64,000 bases of DNA from Bacillota bacterium (GCA_023386955.1 JAEWIS010000061.1:1-64000), one strand, 5' to 3'. Positions 12,984 through 22,658 are shown, counted from the first letter of the stretch. Notes: generated from the sequence alone by a model not told the origin. Made by a program: numbers and translations.

Positions 12984-13154
12984 ATGAATGTGCTGCTGCG
13001 GGTATCGGGGTTTATCGGTGTGGGGCTGATTGTGCTGAACACGGCCAAAGCCTGCTTGCTTTATATGGACAGGAAAAAGCTGTCCAGGTTGACGGCAGAG
13101 GAGCTTTACGAACAGCGGAACCGGGAGGAACGAGGAATCTGGGAGGAATCTTAA
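12984..13154 (+). CDS. Small single-span membrane protein in kdp locus
   Basis: A 56-residue ORF with AGGAG 9 nt before its ATG. Residues 3-24 form one hydrophobic helix (VSGFIGVGLIVLNTAKACLL), followed by a strongly charged tail (RKKLSRLTAEELYEQRNREE). I do not recognise the family. It lies between kdpE and the transporter genes and has its own putative KdpE-type promoter, so a role as a small accessory or regulator of the Kdp system is plausible. Its last codons overlap the repeat that would control kdpF. Coding status rests on the ribosome site, length and the clean membrane-helix-plus-charged-tail pattern. Confidence 0.55.
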   Translation: MNVLLRVSGFIGVGLIVLNTAKACLLYMDRKKLSRLTAEELYEQRNREERGIWEES

Positions 13155-13214
13155 TGCGATCTTAATTCTTGTCGGCATATCCTAATCCTTCATTAATGAG
13201 AGAAATGGTACGCT
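13148..13214 (+). promoter_or_regulatory. Putative KdpE-controlled promoter of the kdpFABC operon
   Basis: ATCTTAAT at 13148-13155 and 13159-13166 (11-bp period, GCG between) is followed by CCTAATCC at 13181-13188 and the -10-like TACGCT at 13209-13214, again 42 nt after the repeat. It matches the kdpD promoter repeat in 18 of 19 positions. Confidence 0.6.
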
Positions 13215-13245
13215 TGTTGAAGATCAAACAAAAGGAGCAAACCCT

Positions 13246-13356
13246 ATGATGGATGTATATATGGCGGCTGTATTGGCTGCGGTATTCGGCTTGTTTTACG
13301 CCTTCGCCAGCTGGTGTGAAGCGCTGGTGGACGGTAAGGGGAGGGAAGAGCCATGA
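13246..13356 (+). CDS. Small membrane protein preceding kdpF
   Basis: A 36-codon ORF, MMDVYMAAVLAAVFGLFYAF onwards, with AAAGGAG 8 nt upstream. One membrane helix (residues 4-25) is followed by SWCEALVDGKGREEP. Its stop overlaps the kdpF start (ATGA), which indicates translational coupling. Small single-helix ORFs ahead of kdpF occur in other bacteria, but I cannot name a function. It is too short for most gene finders. It may join the transporter complex, as KdpF does; that is inference. Confidence 0.6.
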   Translation: MMDVYMAAVLAAVFGLFYAFASWCEALVDGKGREEP

Positions 13357-13430
13357 CCTTGGTGCTGATTGCCACACTCTTTCTGTTTCTTTATCTGGTT
13401 TATGCATTGATTCACCCGGAGAAATTCTAA
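13353..13430 (+). CDS. kdpF: KdpF, small subunit of the potassium-transporting ATPase
   Basis: A 25-residue hydrophobic peptide, MTLVLIATLFLFLYLVYALI then HPEKF. The length, single helix and closing HPEKF are typical of KdpF, which stabilises KdpFABC at the lipid interface. It overlaps the previous small ORF by 4 nt and lies 24 nt before the kdpA start. Confidence 0.9.
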   Translation: MTLVLIATLFLFLYLVYALIHPEKF

Positions 13431-13454
13431 AGTAAATATGTGGGAGGGCTTGTT

Positions 13455-15131
13455 GTGGGCGTAGTACAAATCATTGCAGTCATTGCCATTCTCGTGCTTC
13501 TGGTGAAGCCGGTAGGGACTTATTTATATCATGTGTTTTCGAACGAAGCCAACGGTACGGACCGGATTTTCGGCGGGGTTGAGCGGGGAATTTACAGGCT
13601 GGTTGGTTTGCGCAGCCGCGAGGGGATGTCCTGGAAGAAATATGCGGTCAGCTTTCTGGCAACCAATCTGGTACTGGTCGCCTTCGGGTATCTTATCCTG
13701 CGGCTGCAGGGGGCGCTTCCCGTGAATCCCAACGGAGCAGGGGGCATGGAGGAAACCCTGAGCTTCAACACGGTCATCAGCTTCATCACCAATACGAATC
13801 TCCAGCATTACAGCGGAGAATCAGGCCTTACTTATTTATCCCAAATGGCTGTGATCACGATGATGATGTTTACCTCTGCAGCCAGCGGTTTTTCGGTGGC
13901 GGTGGCTTTTGTGAGAGGGATAACCGGAAGACCGAATTTGGGCAACTTCTTCGAGGATTTCGTGAAGGCCCATGTCCGGGTATTTCTCCCGCTGGCTCTG
14001 GTTGTAACCCTTATCCTTGTAGCACTTCAAGTGCCGCAAACGCTGAAGCCGACGTTAGAGGTCACCACTCTCGAGGGAACCACCCAGCAGATTGCCATCG
14101 GCCCGGTAGCCTCTTTGGAATCCATCAAACATCTGGGAACCAACGGTGGTGGTTTTTTTGGAGCCAATGCAGCTCACCCCTTCGAGAATCCGTCTCCTCT
14201 GACCAATGTAATCGAGATTTTGTCCATGTGGATGCTGCCGGCGGCGCTTCCCTACATGTACGGGCGGTTTGCCAATAACAGACGCCAGGGCTGGGGGATT
14301 TTCGCTGCGATGATGACGCTGTTCATTGTGCTGCTGTCGCTGAATTTCTATGCGGAAAGCCAGGGTAACCCGGCTATCAATGCCATGGGGATTGACGCGT
14401 CGCAGGGCAGTATGGAGGGCAAGGAGGTGCGCTTCGGCATTCCGCAGTCCTCTCTGTTCACAACCGTCACCACGGCTGCCACAACAGGCAGTGTGAACAA
14501 TATGCATGATACCCAAACTCCTCTGGGTAGCATTACTCCCCTTGCGCTGATGATGCTGAATAATGTGTTCGGCGGCAAAGGTGTGGGGCTGATCAATATG
14601 CTGATGTACGCCATTCTGGCAGTTTTCCTTTGCGGCCTGATGGTGGGCAGGACTCCGGAATTCCTGGGACGCAAAATTGAAGCCCGGGAAATGAAGCTGA
14701 TCGCCATCGCCATACTGGTCCATCCGTTTATTATCCTGGCGCCTACAGCGTTGTCCTTCCTGACGGATCTGGGTCAGGGCTCTATTACCAATCCAGGTTA
14801 TCACGGGCTGTCCCAGGTGCTGTATGAATTCACCTCCGCTGCAGCCAACAACGGCTCCGGCTTTGAGGGGCTGGCGGATAATACCCCCTTCTGGAACATC
14901 ACCACGGGGCTTGTAATGCTGCTGGGACGTTATGTTTCCATCATCGCCATGCTGGCGGTGGCCGGATCCATGCTCCGCAAGCAGCCGGTGCCGGAAACCA
15001 TCGGTACCTTCCGTACCGACAACGGGCTGTTTACCGGGATCCTGATCGGAACGGTGCTTATTATCGGGGCATTGACCTTCCTGCCGGTGATCGTGCTGGG
15101 ACCGGTTGCCGAATATCTGACGTTAGGCTAA
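13455..15131 (+). CDS. kdpA: KdpA, potassium-binding subunit
   Basis: A 558-residue multi-spanning protein (E. coli 557) that forms the potassium channel-like pore of the high-affinity KdpFABC pump. The GTG at 13455 has GGGAGG 7 nt upstream; an upstream GTG at 13440 has none. Selectivity-filter-like segments are visible: NTNLQHYSGE, GTNGGGFFGANAAHPFENP and NNGSGFEGL. About ten membrane helices can be traced. It follows kdpF and precedes kdpB by 24 nt within one operon. Confidence 0.95.
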   Translation: MGVVQIIAVIAILVLLVKPVGTYLYHVFSNEANGTDRIFGGVERGIYRLVGLRSREGMSWKKYAVSFLATNLVLVAFGYLILRLQGALPVNPNGAGGMEETLSFNTVISFITNTNLQHYSGESGLTYLSQMAVITMMMFTSAASGFSVAVAFVRGITGRPNLGNFFEDFVKAHVRVFLPLALVVTLILVALQVPQTLKPTLEVTTLEGTTQQIAIGPVASLESIKHLGTNGGGFFGANAAHPFENPSPLTNVIEILSMWMLPAALPYMYGRFANNRRQGWGIFAAMMTLFIVLLSLNFYAESQGNPAINAMGIDASQGSMEGKEVRFGIPQSSLFTTVTTAATTGSVNNMHDTQTPLGSITPLALMMLNNVFGGKGVGLINMLMYAILAVFLCGLMVGRTPEFLGRKIEAREMKLIAIAILVHPFIILAPTALSFLTDLGQGSITNPGYHGLSQVLYEFTSAAANNGSGFEGLADNTPFWNITTGLVMLLGRYVSIIAMLAVAGSMLRKQPVPETIGTFRTDNGLFTGILIGTVLIIGALTFLPVIVLGPVAEYLTLG

Positions 15132-15155
15132 GCCTAAGAGAGAGGGAGAACATCC

Positions 15156-17189
15156 ATGAGTACGGTACCGAGGAAAAAGCTGTTGACAGGACCAATTATC
15201 CGCAGTGCGGTGAAGGATAGCTTTGTGAAGCTGAATCCCCTGACCTTAATGAAGAACCCGGTTATGTTTGTAGTGGAAATCGGCACCTTTATGGTGCTGC
15301 TGATGGTTCTGGCGCCGGGATTATTCGGGGCGGAGGCTTCCAGAGGCTTTAATGTGGCGGTTTTTATCATTCTGCTGTTTACGGTGTTGTTTGCTAATTT
15401 TGCCGAAGCGCTGGCGGAGGGTCGGGGAAAAGCCCAGGCGGATACGCTGAAACGGACCAAGCAGGACATCTCGGCCAACAAGCTGGTAGGGGATGCCATA
15501 AAGACGGTTGCCTCCGCAGAGCTCCGCAAAGGGGATATTGTTATTGTACGCCAAGGGGAAATGATCCCCGGCGACGGAGAGGTGATAGAAGGCCTTGCTT
15601 CAGTTGACGAATCAGCCATCACCGGAGAATCGGCTCCCGTCATTAAGGAGGCGGGCGGGGATTTCAACTCCGTCACCGGCGGCACAAGGGTGGTCAGTGA
15701 CCAGATTAAGGTCAGAATCACCAGTGACCCCGGGGAATCCTTCCTGGACCGGATGATCTCTCTGGTGGAAGGGGCCAAACGGCAAAAAACACCCAATGAA
15801 ATCGCCTTGTCCACGCTGCTTATCAGCCTGACCATCATCTTCCTCATTGTGGTGGTCACCTTGCGCCCCATAGCAGCTTATCTGCAAGTGGACCTGGAAA
15901 TTCCCGTGCTGATCGCACTGCTGGTATGTCTGATACCCACCACCATTGGAGGGCTGCTCTCCGCCATCGGTATTGCGGGTATGGACCGGGTTACCCGGTT
16001 CAACGTGCTGGCCATGTCGGGCAAAGCGGTGGAGGCGGCAGGGGATATCAACACGATGATCCTGGACAAAACAGGTACGATCACCTTTGGCAACCGGATG
16101 GCAAGCGAATTTGTGCCTGTAGGCAAGGAAACGGAAGCCGATGTGGCCAGATGGGCCGCCGTCAGCTCCGGCCTGGATGAAACACCGGAAGGGCGATCGG
16201 TCATTGAACTGGTGAAAAAGCTGGGGCACCCGTATGACAGCACCTTGGCGGAAGGCGGAGATTTCATTGAATTCCGTGCGGAAACCCGCATGAGCGGCAT
16301 GGACTTGACAGACGGGCGGATGGTCCGCAAGGGCGCCGTCGACTCTGTGAAGCGTTGGGTATTATCCCAGGGTGGCATTATCCCCGCCGATCTGGACCAA
16401 AAGTCCAACGGCATCGCCGGCAAGGGCGGCACCCCTCTTGCGGTGGCGGTGAATGACCGCATATACGGGTTGATTTATCTGAAGGATACGGTAAAGCCGG
16501 GGATGAAGGAACGGTTTGACGAGCTGCGCCGGATGGGTATTAAGACCATTATGTGTACAGGCGACAATCCTTTGACGGCAGCCACCATTGCCGCGGAGGC
16601 GGGTGTGGATGAATTTATTGCCGAAAGCACGCCGGAGGACAAGATTGAGGTGATCCGCCGGGAGCAAAAAGAAGGCAAGCTGGTGGCTATGACCGGCGAC
16701 GGGACCAACGATGCCCCGGCACTGGCGCAAGCGGATGTGGGCTTGGCCATGAACAGCGGCACCACCGCCGCCAAGGAAGCGGCTAATATGGTGGATCTGG
16801 ATTCCGATCCATCCAAAATCATTGAAGTGGTAGCTATCGGCAAGCAGCTGCTGATGACCCGCGGCGCACTGACCACCTTCAGTATTGCGAACGATATTGC
16901 CAAATATTTTGCCATCATCCCCGCAATGTTCACCCTGGCGATTCCGGAGATGAATGCTCTGAATGTGATGGGTTTGGGTTCCCCGAGCTCGGCGATTTTG
17001 TCGGCGCTGGTGTTTAATGCCATCATTATTCCGCTGCTGATCCCGTTAGCCATGCGGGGAGTGTCCTATAAGCCGATGAGCTCTGTGAAACTGCTCCGCC
17101 GCAACATTTTCGTGTATGGATTGGGCGGCATTCTGGTTCCGTTTATCGGGATTAAGCTTATTGATCTGTTCGTCAACATCTGGATGTAG
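15156..17189 (+). CDS. kdpB: KdpB, P-type ATPase subunit
   Basis: A 677-residue P-type ATPase (E. coli 682) that powers potassium uptake by KdpFABC. ATG start with AGAGGGAG upstream. Visible motifs are the actuator TGES, the phosphorylated aspartate D304 in [12 protein letters not shown], the nucleotide-binding domain, and the hinge [16 protein letters not shown]. Membrane segments lie at the N-terminus (about 30-75), mid-protein (about 215-275) and C-terminus (about 570-675). It is the third large gene of the operon. Confidence 0.96.
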   Translation: MSTVPRKKLLTGPIIRSAVKDSFVKLNPLTLMKNPVMFVVEIGTFMVLLMVLAPGLFGAEASRGFNVAVFIILLFTVLFANFAEALAEGRGKAQADTLKRTKQDISANKLVGDAIKTVASAELRKGDIVIVRQGEMIPGDGEVIEGLASVDESAITGESAPVIKEAGGDFNSVTGGTRVVSDQIKVRITSDPGESFLDRMISLVEGAKRQKTPNEIALSTLLISLTIIFLIVVVTLRPIAAYLQVDLEIPVLIALLVCLIPTTIGGLLSAIGIAGMDRVTRFNVLAMSGKAVEAAGDINTMILDKTGTITFGNRMASEFVPVGKETEADVARWAAVSSGLDETPEGRSVIELVKKLGHPYDSTLAEGGDFIEFRAETRMSGMDLTDGRMVRKGAVDSVKRWVLSQGGIIPADLDQKSNGIAGKGGTPLAVAVNDRIYGLIYLKDTVKPGMKERFDELRRMGIKTIMCTGDNPLTAATIAAEAGVDEFIAESTPEDKIEVIRREQKEGKLVAMTGDGTNDAPALAQADVGLAMNSGTTAAKEAANMVDLDSDPSKIIEVVAIGKQLLMTRGALTTFSIANDIAKYFAIIPAMFTLAIPEMNALNVMGLGSPSSAILSALVFNAIIIPLLIPLAMRGVSYKPMSSVKLLRRNIFVYGLGGILVPFIGIKLIDLFVNIWM

Positions 17190-17221
17190 GAATAAGGAGT
17201 TTAGGGGAGAGGATGACAACA

Positions 17222-17842
17222 ATGGGAAATGCAAAGGCGGATGTTATCAGCCATAATCCGGTATCCAAATCGGCATTTTTGTTCATAGTGGTAAGACTGA
17301 GCGCCGTATTTATTATTCTGTGCGGTTTGATATATCCGTTGGCCTCGACAGGGCTTGCCCAGGTCTTAATGCCTGGACGGGCAAACGGCAGCCTGGTGAG
17401 CAACAGCGCAGGCCAGGTTGTGGGCTCCGAGCTGATCGGCCAGCAATTTGAGAATCCGGCCTTGTTCCAAAGCCGTGTCTCCAGCATTGAATATAAAGCT
17501 GAAGCCTCCGGCTCCAACAACTACGGGCCCTCCAATCCGGATATGCTGCAGCGGACAAGGGATTCCATCGAACAATGGAAAACAGCCAACCCTGACGTTG
17601 CCGTTAGCACGCTGCCCATCGATCTGGTGACCAATTCGGGCTCCGGGCTGGACCCTCATATTACACCGGCATCCGCCAGGGTTCAAATTCCGAGAATCAG
17701 CGCCTTAACCGGTATTTCCCAAGAGCAGTTGGATCATTTGGTAACCTCCCATACGGAAAGCCGCGATTTGGGGCTGTTCGGGGAGCCCCGCGTCAATGTA
17801 TTGAAGCTGAACTTGGAATTGCTGGAGTTGGGAGGTCGTTAA
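17222..17842 (+). CDS. kdpC: KdpC, potassium-ATPase accessory subunit
   Basis: A 206-residue protein with one N-terminal membrane helix (about 20-42, VRLSAVFIILCGLIYPLA) and a periplasm-facing domain. Family motifs are GSELIGQQFENPALFQSR, YGPSNPDM and SGSGLDPHITPASA. ATG at 17222 is preferred over 17213 because GGAGAGG lies about 9 nt upstream of it. KdpC stabilises the complex and may act as a catalytic chaperone. The next gene starts 1 nt after its stop. Confidence 0.95.
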   Translation: MGNAKADVISHNPVSKSAFLFIVVRLSAVFIILCGLIYPLASTGLAQVLMPGRANGSLVSNSAGQVVGSELIGQQFENPALFQSRVSSIEYKAEASGSNNYGPSNPDMLQRTRDSIEQWKTANPDVAVSTLPIDLVTNSGSGLDPHITPASARVQIPRISALTGISQEQLDHLVTSHTESRDLGLFGEPRVNVLKLNLELLELGGR

Positions 17843-17843
17843 C

Positions 17844-18659
17844 TTGCCTGTCGCCAATGTGAACGGCACATCCATTTATTATGAAATCGAGGGCAGAGGG
17901 ATGCCTGTTGTGTTTATTCACAGCCATGGGATGACCCATACCATGTTTAAGCCCCAGATGGATTTTTTTAAGGGACGGTACAAGGTCATCTCATGTGATC
18001 TGCGGGGAAACGGAAAATCCGGCAAGCTCACAGAGCCGCGGCAGGAGATCATTGAGACCCAATGCGCCGATTTGATCATGCTCTTGAACCAGCTTCATCT
18101 GCGGGATGTGGTATTCGTCGGAGTTTCCTATGGCGGATTGCTGGCCCAGCATATTGCCTATTCGTACCCTAATCGGGTGAAAGCGCTGGTGGTGGCGGAC
18201 AGCTTCTACCGGGATGATCCGTCGGCTGTGGTCCGGTCCCTACAAACGGCAGCCGCTTATTGCAGCTGTCTGACCTATTACGCGCCAAGCGATTGGATTA
18301 TGCCCTCTGTCCGGCTGTCTTACCGGCGTTGGGAGCAGGCATACCGTGTGATCCGCAGCAGCTTGCTTGAGAAACGGCCGGGTGAGCTGTATATGCAGAG
18401 ACTGGCGATGACCGGTGTGGATTACGGGGAGGAACTGAAGAAAATCGGCCAGCCTGTCCTTTGTCTGGCTTCAGCAGACTCCGGTCCGAATATGCTGTAT
18501 ATGAAGCAGTTGGCTGCTATGCTGTCCCATGCGCGGCTGGAGCTGCTTCCGGATTCGCTCCCGCCGGGGAATCTGTGCCAGCCGGAGCTGTTTAACCGGC
18601 TTCTGGAGCAGTTTCTGGATTCGCTGGCTGAGGTGCAGGAACGCCGGATGGGAGGCTAA
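17844..18659 (+). CDS. Alpha/beta-hydrolase fold protein in kdp operon
   Basis: A 271-residue protein from TTG 17844 with GGGAGG 8 nt upstream, one base after kdpC. The nucleophile elbow is GVSYGG (about S91) and the oxyanion region HSHGMTHT. The place of the catalytic histidine, usually GH in the C-terminal part, reads PPGNLCQPELFN, so the triad may be broken. It sits between kdpC and the soluble double KdpD gene with tight spacing and is surely in the operon. An enzyme of this type is not part of known Kdp systems; function unknown. A potassium- or lipid-related accessory role is only a guess. Confidence 0.75.
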   Translation: MPVANVNGTSIYYEIEGRGMPVVFIHSHGMTHTMFKPQMDFFKGRYKVISCDLRGNGKSGKLTEPRQEIIETQCADLIMLLNQLHLRDVVFVGVSYGGLLAQHIAYSYPNRVKALVVADSFYRDDPSAVVRSLQTAAAYCSCLTYYAPSDWIMPSVRLSYRRWEQAYRVIRSSLLEKRPGELYMQRLAMTGVDYGEELKKIGQPVLCLASADSGPNMLYMKQLAAMLSHARLELLPDSLPPGNLCQPELFNRLLEQFLDSLAEVQERRMGG

Positions 18660-18663
18660 GCCG

Positions 18664-20994
18664 ATGGCGCCCTACAAGCGGAAGACCCCGGAGGAAATTC
18701 TCGATTCCATCTACCGCCTGCACCGGGGCAGGCTGAAAATCCTGATCGGACCTGTCAGCGGCTCCGGCAAAACCTATCACATGCTGCAGGAAGGCAGGCT
18801 GCTGCAAAAGCAAGGCATCGATGTGGTCTACAGCGCCGTCTCTACCATGCAGCGTGCGGAGACGGTTCAGCAGCTGGAGGCGCTGGATCGGGTGCCCAGC
18901 ATTCACTGGTGGAAGGATGGACAGGAGCAGAAGGATCTTCCGCTGGATGTGCTGGTGGAGCGCAACCCAGAGGTGCTGCTGGTGGATGGGCTGGCTCACC
19001 GAAACCGGGAGGAGGCACAACTCCCCACCCGGCTGGAGGATATCCGCTATCTGATGGACAAAGGCATCAGTGTGATTACCACCATCAACGTATATGAATT
19101 GGCGGGTGTGGGTGAGGAGATTTTCCGGCTGACGGGAATCAAGGCCGACGAAACGGTTCCCATGAACACCCTGGAGCTGGCCGACGAGATCCGGCTGATC
19201 GACGTATCCCCGGAAACCATTCTGAAGCGGATGGAGGACGGCATTCTGGGGGACAAGGCGCATCCGGCCTTATCCCGCAGAGGCAATCTGGGGGTGCTGC
19301 GGGAGGTGGCCCTGCGCCTGGTGGCGGAGGGTGTCAACGATTCGCTGGAAAAGCACAGGGAGGAGCAGGGCCTTATCGGCCCGTCCGGGGCAACGGAACG
19401 GATTCTGGTTTCAGCACAGTATCATTGGAACGGCTCCCTGCATATCCGCAGGGGGCAGCAAATCGCCAAAAGGCTGGGGGGCGATCTGCTGGTAGTCAGC
19501 TTTGTGTTGGATGGGAGGAAGCTGACCAAGGAGCAGCAGGCATTCCGGCAATCCATCAGCAAGCTGGTGAAGCGGGTGGATGCCCGGTTCGAGGAATTAC
19601 CTCTACCCGGTGTACGCGCCCTGCCCTCTGCTCTAGTCCGGTATGCCACTGAAAACAATGTGACGCGGATTGTTATGGGCCATTCCCAAAAAAGCCGCTG
19701 GCAGGAAAAGTGGCAGGGCTCCATTGCCAACCGGGTGCTGCGGAAAACCCGCAATATCGATGTGTTCCTGATGGCTGACCGGGCGAGGGAGGAAGGGGAG
19801 CGGATCCTGCCCGTGAAGTCGGCAACGTCCAAGAAGCCCCCTCGCTTCCACCGGCTGACCACCCAGGAAATCCAGAACCGGGTGGATTCGATCCGCCACG
19901 GCACCTTCAAGGTATATATCGGGGCTGCGCCTGGTGTCGGGAAAACCTACAAAATGCTGCAGGAGGGTAATCTGCTTTTGGGGCGGGGCATTGATGTGGT
20001 CATTGGGCTTCTGGAAACCCACGGACGGAAGGAGACTCTGGAGCAGATCGGTGTGTTGCCCCTTATCCCCCGGGCGAAGGTAGGCTACCAGGGAGTCCAG
20101 TTGGAGGAGATGGATACCGATGCCATCCTTGCACGGCACCCCGAGGTAGTGCTGGTGGATGAGCTGGCGCATACCAACATTCCGGGAGTCGCCACCCGGA
20201 AGCGGTACGAGGATATTATCCGGCTGCTGGAGAACGGGATTTCAGTGATTACCACGGTGAATGTGCAGCATCTGGAGAGCCTGAACGACGCGGTGGCCCA
20301 ATTGACGGGTGTCCGGGTCCGGGAGACGGTGCCGGACTATATCCTGAAGATGGCCAACGAGGTGGAGCTCATCGACATTACGCCCCAGATGCTACAGGAG
20401 CGGATGAAGGAGGGCAAAATTTATGCGGCGGAGAAAATCAGCCAGGCGCTGGAATCCTTCTTCAAAATTGGCAACCTCATCGCCCTGCGCGAGCTGGCTC
20501 TAAGGGAAATTGCCGATGATGTGGACGAACGGCTGGAGGCTTGGGAGCGGGATGCCGCTTTGCGGGGGCCATGGAGCAGGCAGGAGGTTATCTTCGTTTG
20601 TGTAGACCTGGAGCCCCGGGCAGAACGGCTCATCCGCCGCGGCTTCCGCATTGCCCACCGGTTAAAGGCAGAATGGTTTGTCCATTATGCCCACTGCACC
20701 GGGGAGCTCTCCCTGGAACAGCGGAAGCAGCTGGACACACTGCGCCAGCTGACGGAACGGCTGGGGGGGACGATGGAAACGGCGGAGGCGGGCAGCGGCA
20801 AGCTCCTTCACCGGCATTTGCTGGCACGGATGAACGAGGTGCGGGCCACGCAGCTGATTATCGGGCAATCCCGGAAGCCCCTATGGCGGACGCTGTTCAA
20901 GGAAACCTTCATCCATTATCTCCTGCGCCATGCCCGGCATATCGACATGCTGATCCTGGCGGACTATGATCCCCATGTGGCGGGGCAGGCTTGA
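18664..20994 (+). CDS. Soluble tandem KdpD sensor-domain protein (two modules, no kinase)
   Basis: A 776-residue soluble protein from ATG 18664, 4 nt after the hydrolase. It has two consecutive copies of the KdpD N-domain plus universal-stress-like domain, and no membrane helices, HisKA or HATPase. Module 1 (about 10-395) has Walker A GPVSGSGKT but degenerate downstream motifs (DGLAHRN). Module 2 (about 400-775) is canonical: GAAPGVGKT, ETHGRKETLEQ, VDELAHTN, TTVNVQHLESLND, then RETVPD. Truncated, kinase-less KdpD proteins are known in some bacteria, but two modules in one chain next to a full-length KdpD is unusual. It may sense potassium or nucleotide and act on KdpD/KdpE; that is inferred. 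Confidence 0.85.
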   Translation: MAPYKRKTPEEILDSIYRLHRGRLKILIGPVSGSGKTYHMLQEGRLLQKQGIDVVYSAVSTMQRAETVQQLEALDRVPSIHWWKDGQEQKDLPLDVLVERNPEVLLVDGLAHRNREEAQLPTRLEDIRYLMDKGISVITTINVYELAGVGEEIFRLTGIKADETVPMNTLELADEIRLIDVSPETILKRMEDGILGDKAHPALSRRGNLGVLREVALRLVAEGVNDSLEKHREEQGLIGPSGATERILVSAQYHWNGSLHIRRGQQIAKRLGGDLLVVSFVLDGRKLTKEQQAFRQSISKLVKRVDARFEELPLPGVRALPSALVRYATENNVTRIVMGHSQKSRWQEKWQGSIANRVLRKTRNIDVFLMADRAREEGERILPVKSATSKKPPRFHRLTTQEIQNRVDSIRHGTFKVYIGAAPGVGKTYKMLQEGNLLLGRGIDVVIGLLETHGRKETLEQIGVLPLIPRAKVGYQGVQLEEMDTDAILARHPEVVLVDELAHTNIPGVATRKRYEDIIRLLENGISVITTVNVQHLESLNDAVAQLTGVRVRETVPDYILKMANEVELIDITPQMLQERMKEGKIYAAEKISQALESFFKIGNLIALRELALREIADDVDERLEAWERDAALRGPWSRQEVIFVCVDLEPRAERLIRRGFRIAHRLKAEWFVHYAHCTGELSLEQRKQLDTLRQLTERLGGTMETAEAGSGKLLHRHLLARMNEVRATQLIIGQSRKPLWRTLFKETFIHYLLRHARHIDMLILADYDPHVAGQA

Positions 20995-21043
20995 GGGGGA
21001 GGGGCTTAGAAAAGAATCTGCCGGCAGATCCAAGAAATAAGAA

Positions 21044-21078
21044 AAACCGCTTTCCGGGCTGAAGCCAGAAGGCGGTTT
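21044..21078 (-). terminator. Terminator between convergent genes
   Basis: AAACCGC pairs with GCGGTTT around an imperfect 21-nt inner hairpin. On the minus strand it ends in TTTTT, so it mainly serves the collagen/propeller gene. Confidence 0.7.
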
Positions 21079-21089
21079 GTTCTATGTCC

Positions 21090-22658
21090 TCATGGCAGAA
21101 CCCCTATTCCTTGAGGGGAATCCCCAACCATGATGGATGAAATTTGCGTATTCGTTGACCCGCTGAAAATCAATACGGCATCCGCAAATTGATTGGACGC
21201 ATAAATGGAATTTGTAGACGGATTAACTCCGACTCCTTCGTTTCCTGGTGAAAAAAGAGTGAGTGGTATTACTGTCAGCACTGTGTCGGTTACCCCGTCA
21301 ATTACCGCGATATTGTTGGTGCCTGCTGCATAAACCCGATTGGTTAAGGGATTTACGCCTAAGCTTATTACACCGTTAACGGGAACTATATTATCAACGG
21401 TGTTTGTTAAACTGTTAATGATATATACATTGCTGCTGATCGAATTTGCTACATAAACTTTATTGGAAGCCGAGTTCACTTCTAAACCTACCGGATTATC
21501 ACCAACGGGAATAGTTGCGATGACCGTATTGGTAATGCCATCAATTACACTTACAACCTCTAAAAAATGGTTTGTCACAAAGATGCTGTTCGTCGATGTG
21601 TTCACTCCAACGGCAAACGGCGCCTCAAAGCCAGTAAGCGTTGCAATTACGGTATTAGTAGAGCCGTCGATCACGGAAACGGTATTGTTGTTGTTATTCG
21701 ATACATAAATCCGGTTGGTGAAGGGATTAACCTCTGCTTCATATGGCCGGCTTCCGACGGGAATTGTCGCAACTACTGAATTGGAGTAGCCGTCAATCAC
21801 CGAAACATTATCTGAGCCGGAGTTTGCCACATAAACCCGATTGGTTAAATGATTTATTCCCACGCCTAAAGGGCGTACACCTACAGCAATGGTAGTAATC
21901 ACAGCATTGGTCAAACCGTTTATCACCGTCACATTATCGCTGTCCATATTGGCAACATAAATACGGTTGTTCGGTGTAAAAGGTGCTCCTGTAGGCCCTG
22001 TAGCGCCAGTTGGCCCAATATTGCCGACAATGCCTGTAGCCCCAGTAACCCCAGTAACCCCAGTAACCCCAGTTGAGCCTGGAGCTCCAGTAGGACCCGT
22101 AACACCTGTACTGCCAGAAACGCCCGGAAGGCCAGTTATTCCTGTAGCCCCGGTTGCTCCAGTGGGTCCCGTTGCTCCGCTGCCTCCATTCAAATCCTGT
22201 GCCTGCATCACAATGACCTCATCCACCAGAATGTTACAGGCTGGCACCATCTGCACCAGACTAAAGGATAGCTGGGCATAAGCGGTAGTGGGGGGAGCAA
22301 TGGTTGTCACGCCCTCGAAAGTATGCCACTCTAAGCTTGTGAAAAAGTTAGGTCGTACAAGCAATGTTAAACCAGTACCCAGATACTGAACGGAGTTGTT
22401 GAAAAAATTAATGGAGATCGCAACCAAGGGACTCTGTCCGGCCTGATTTCGCGCTAGTGAAGCCGATATAAACAATCCTTCACCTGGAGCGGCAGTTATC
22501 AATTGTTGCAAAGAGGTCGCTGCCTGTCCGCCTATCATTTCCACGCTGCTGAACCCTTCCTTGGACCTTGCACTTATAACCGTGTTAACACCAAACCACG
22601 AGGAAAGCCCTGATTCGAAGCTCCAATTTAACAGTTTGTTTTGTAATTGAATGGCCAT
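21090..22658 (-). CDS. Collagen-like protein with C-terminal seven-bladed YVTN beta-propeller
   Basis: A 522-residue protein; ATG at 22658 has GGGGTGA 8 nt upstream. Three parts are seen. Residues about 1-155 resemble the NTTRR-F1 domain of collagen-like spore proteins ([26 protein letters not shown]). Residues about 160-225 are collagen triplets. The rest is seven YVTN-type repeats of about 42 residues ([39 protein letters not shown], and so on), which should close as a seven-bladed propeller. A propeller in place of the usual trimeric TNF-like head is an uncommon design. Surface or spore location is inferred. The N-domain has no signal peptide. Confidence 0.85.
   Translation of the reverse strand: MAIQLQNKLLNWSFESGLSSWFGVNTVISARSKEGFSSVEMIGGQAATSLQQLITAAPGEGLFISASLARNQAGQSPLVAISINFFNNSVQYLGTGLTLLVRPNFFTSLEWHTFEGVTTIAPPTTAYAQLSFSLVQMVPACNILVDEVIVMQAQDLNGGSGATGPTGATGATGITGLPGVSGSTGVTGPTGAPGSTGVTGVTGVTGATGIVGNIGPTGATGPTGAPFTPNNRIYVANMDSDNVTVINGLTNAVITTIAVGVRPLGVGINHLTNRVYVANSGSDNVSVIDGYSNSVVATIPVGSRPYEAEVNPFTNRIYVSNNNNNTVSVIDGSTNTVIATLTGFEAPFAVGVNTSTNSIFVTNHFLEVVSVIDGITNTVIATIPVGDNPVGLEVNSASNKVYVANSISSNVYIINSLTNTVDNIVPVNGVISLGVNPLTNRVYAAGTNNIAVIDGVTDTVLTVIPLTLFSPGNEGVGVNPSTNSIYASNQFADAVLIFSGSTNTQISSIMVGDSPQGIGVLP

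Noticed and set aside
12806..13245. c-di-AMP riboswitch upstream of kdpFABC
   Set aside because: The leader lacks the conserved riboswitch core; protein-type direct repeats are present instead.
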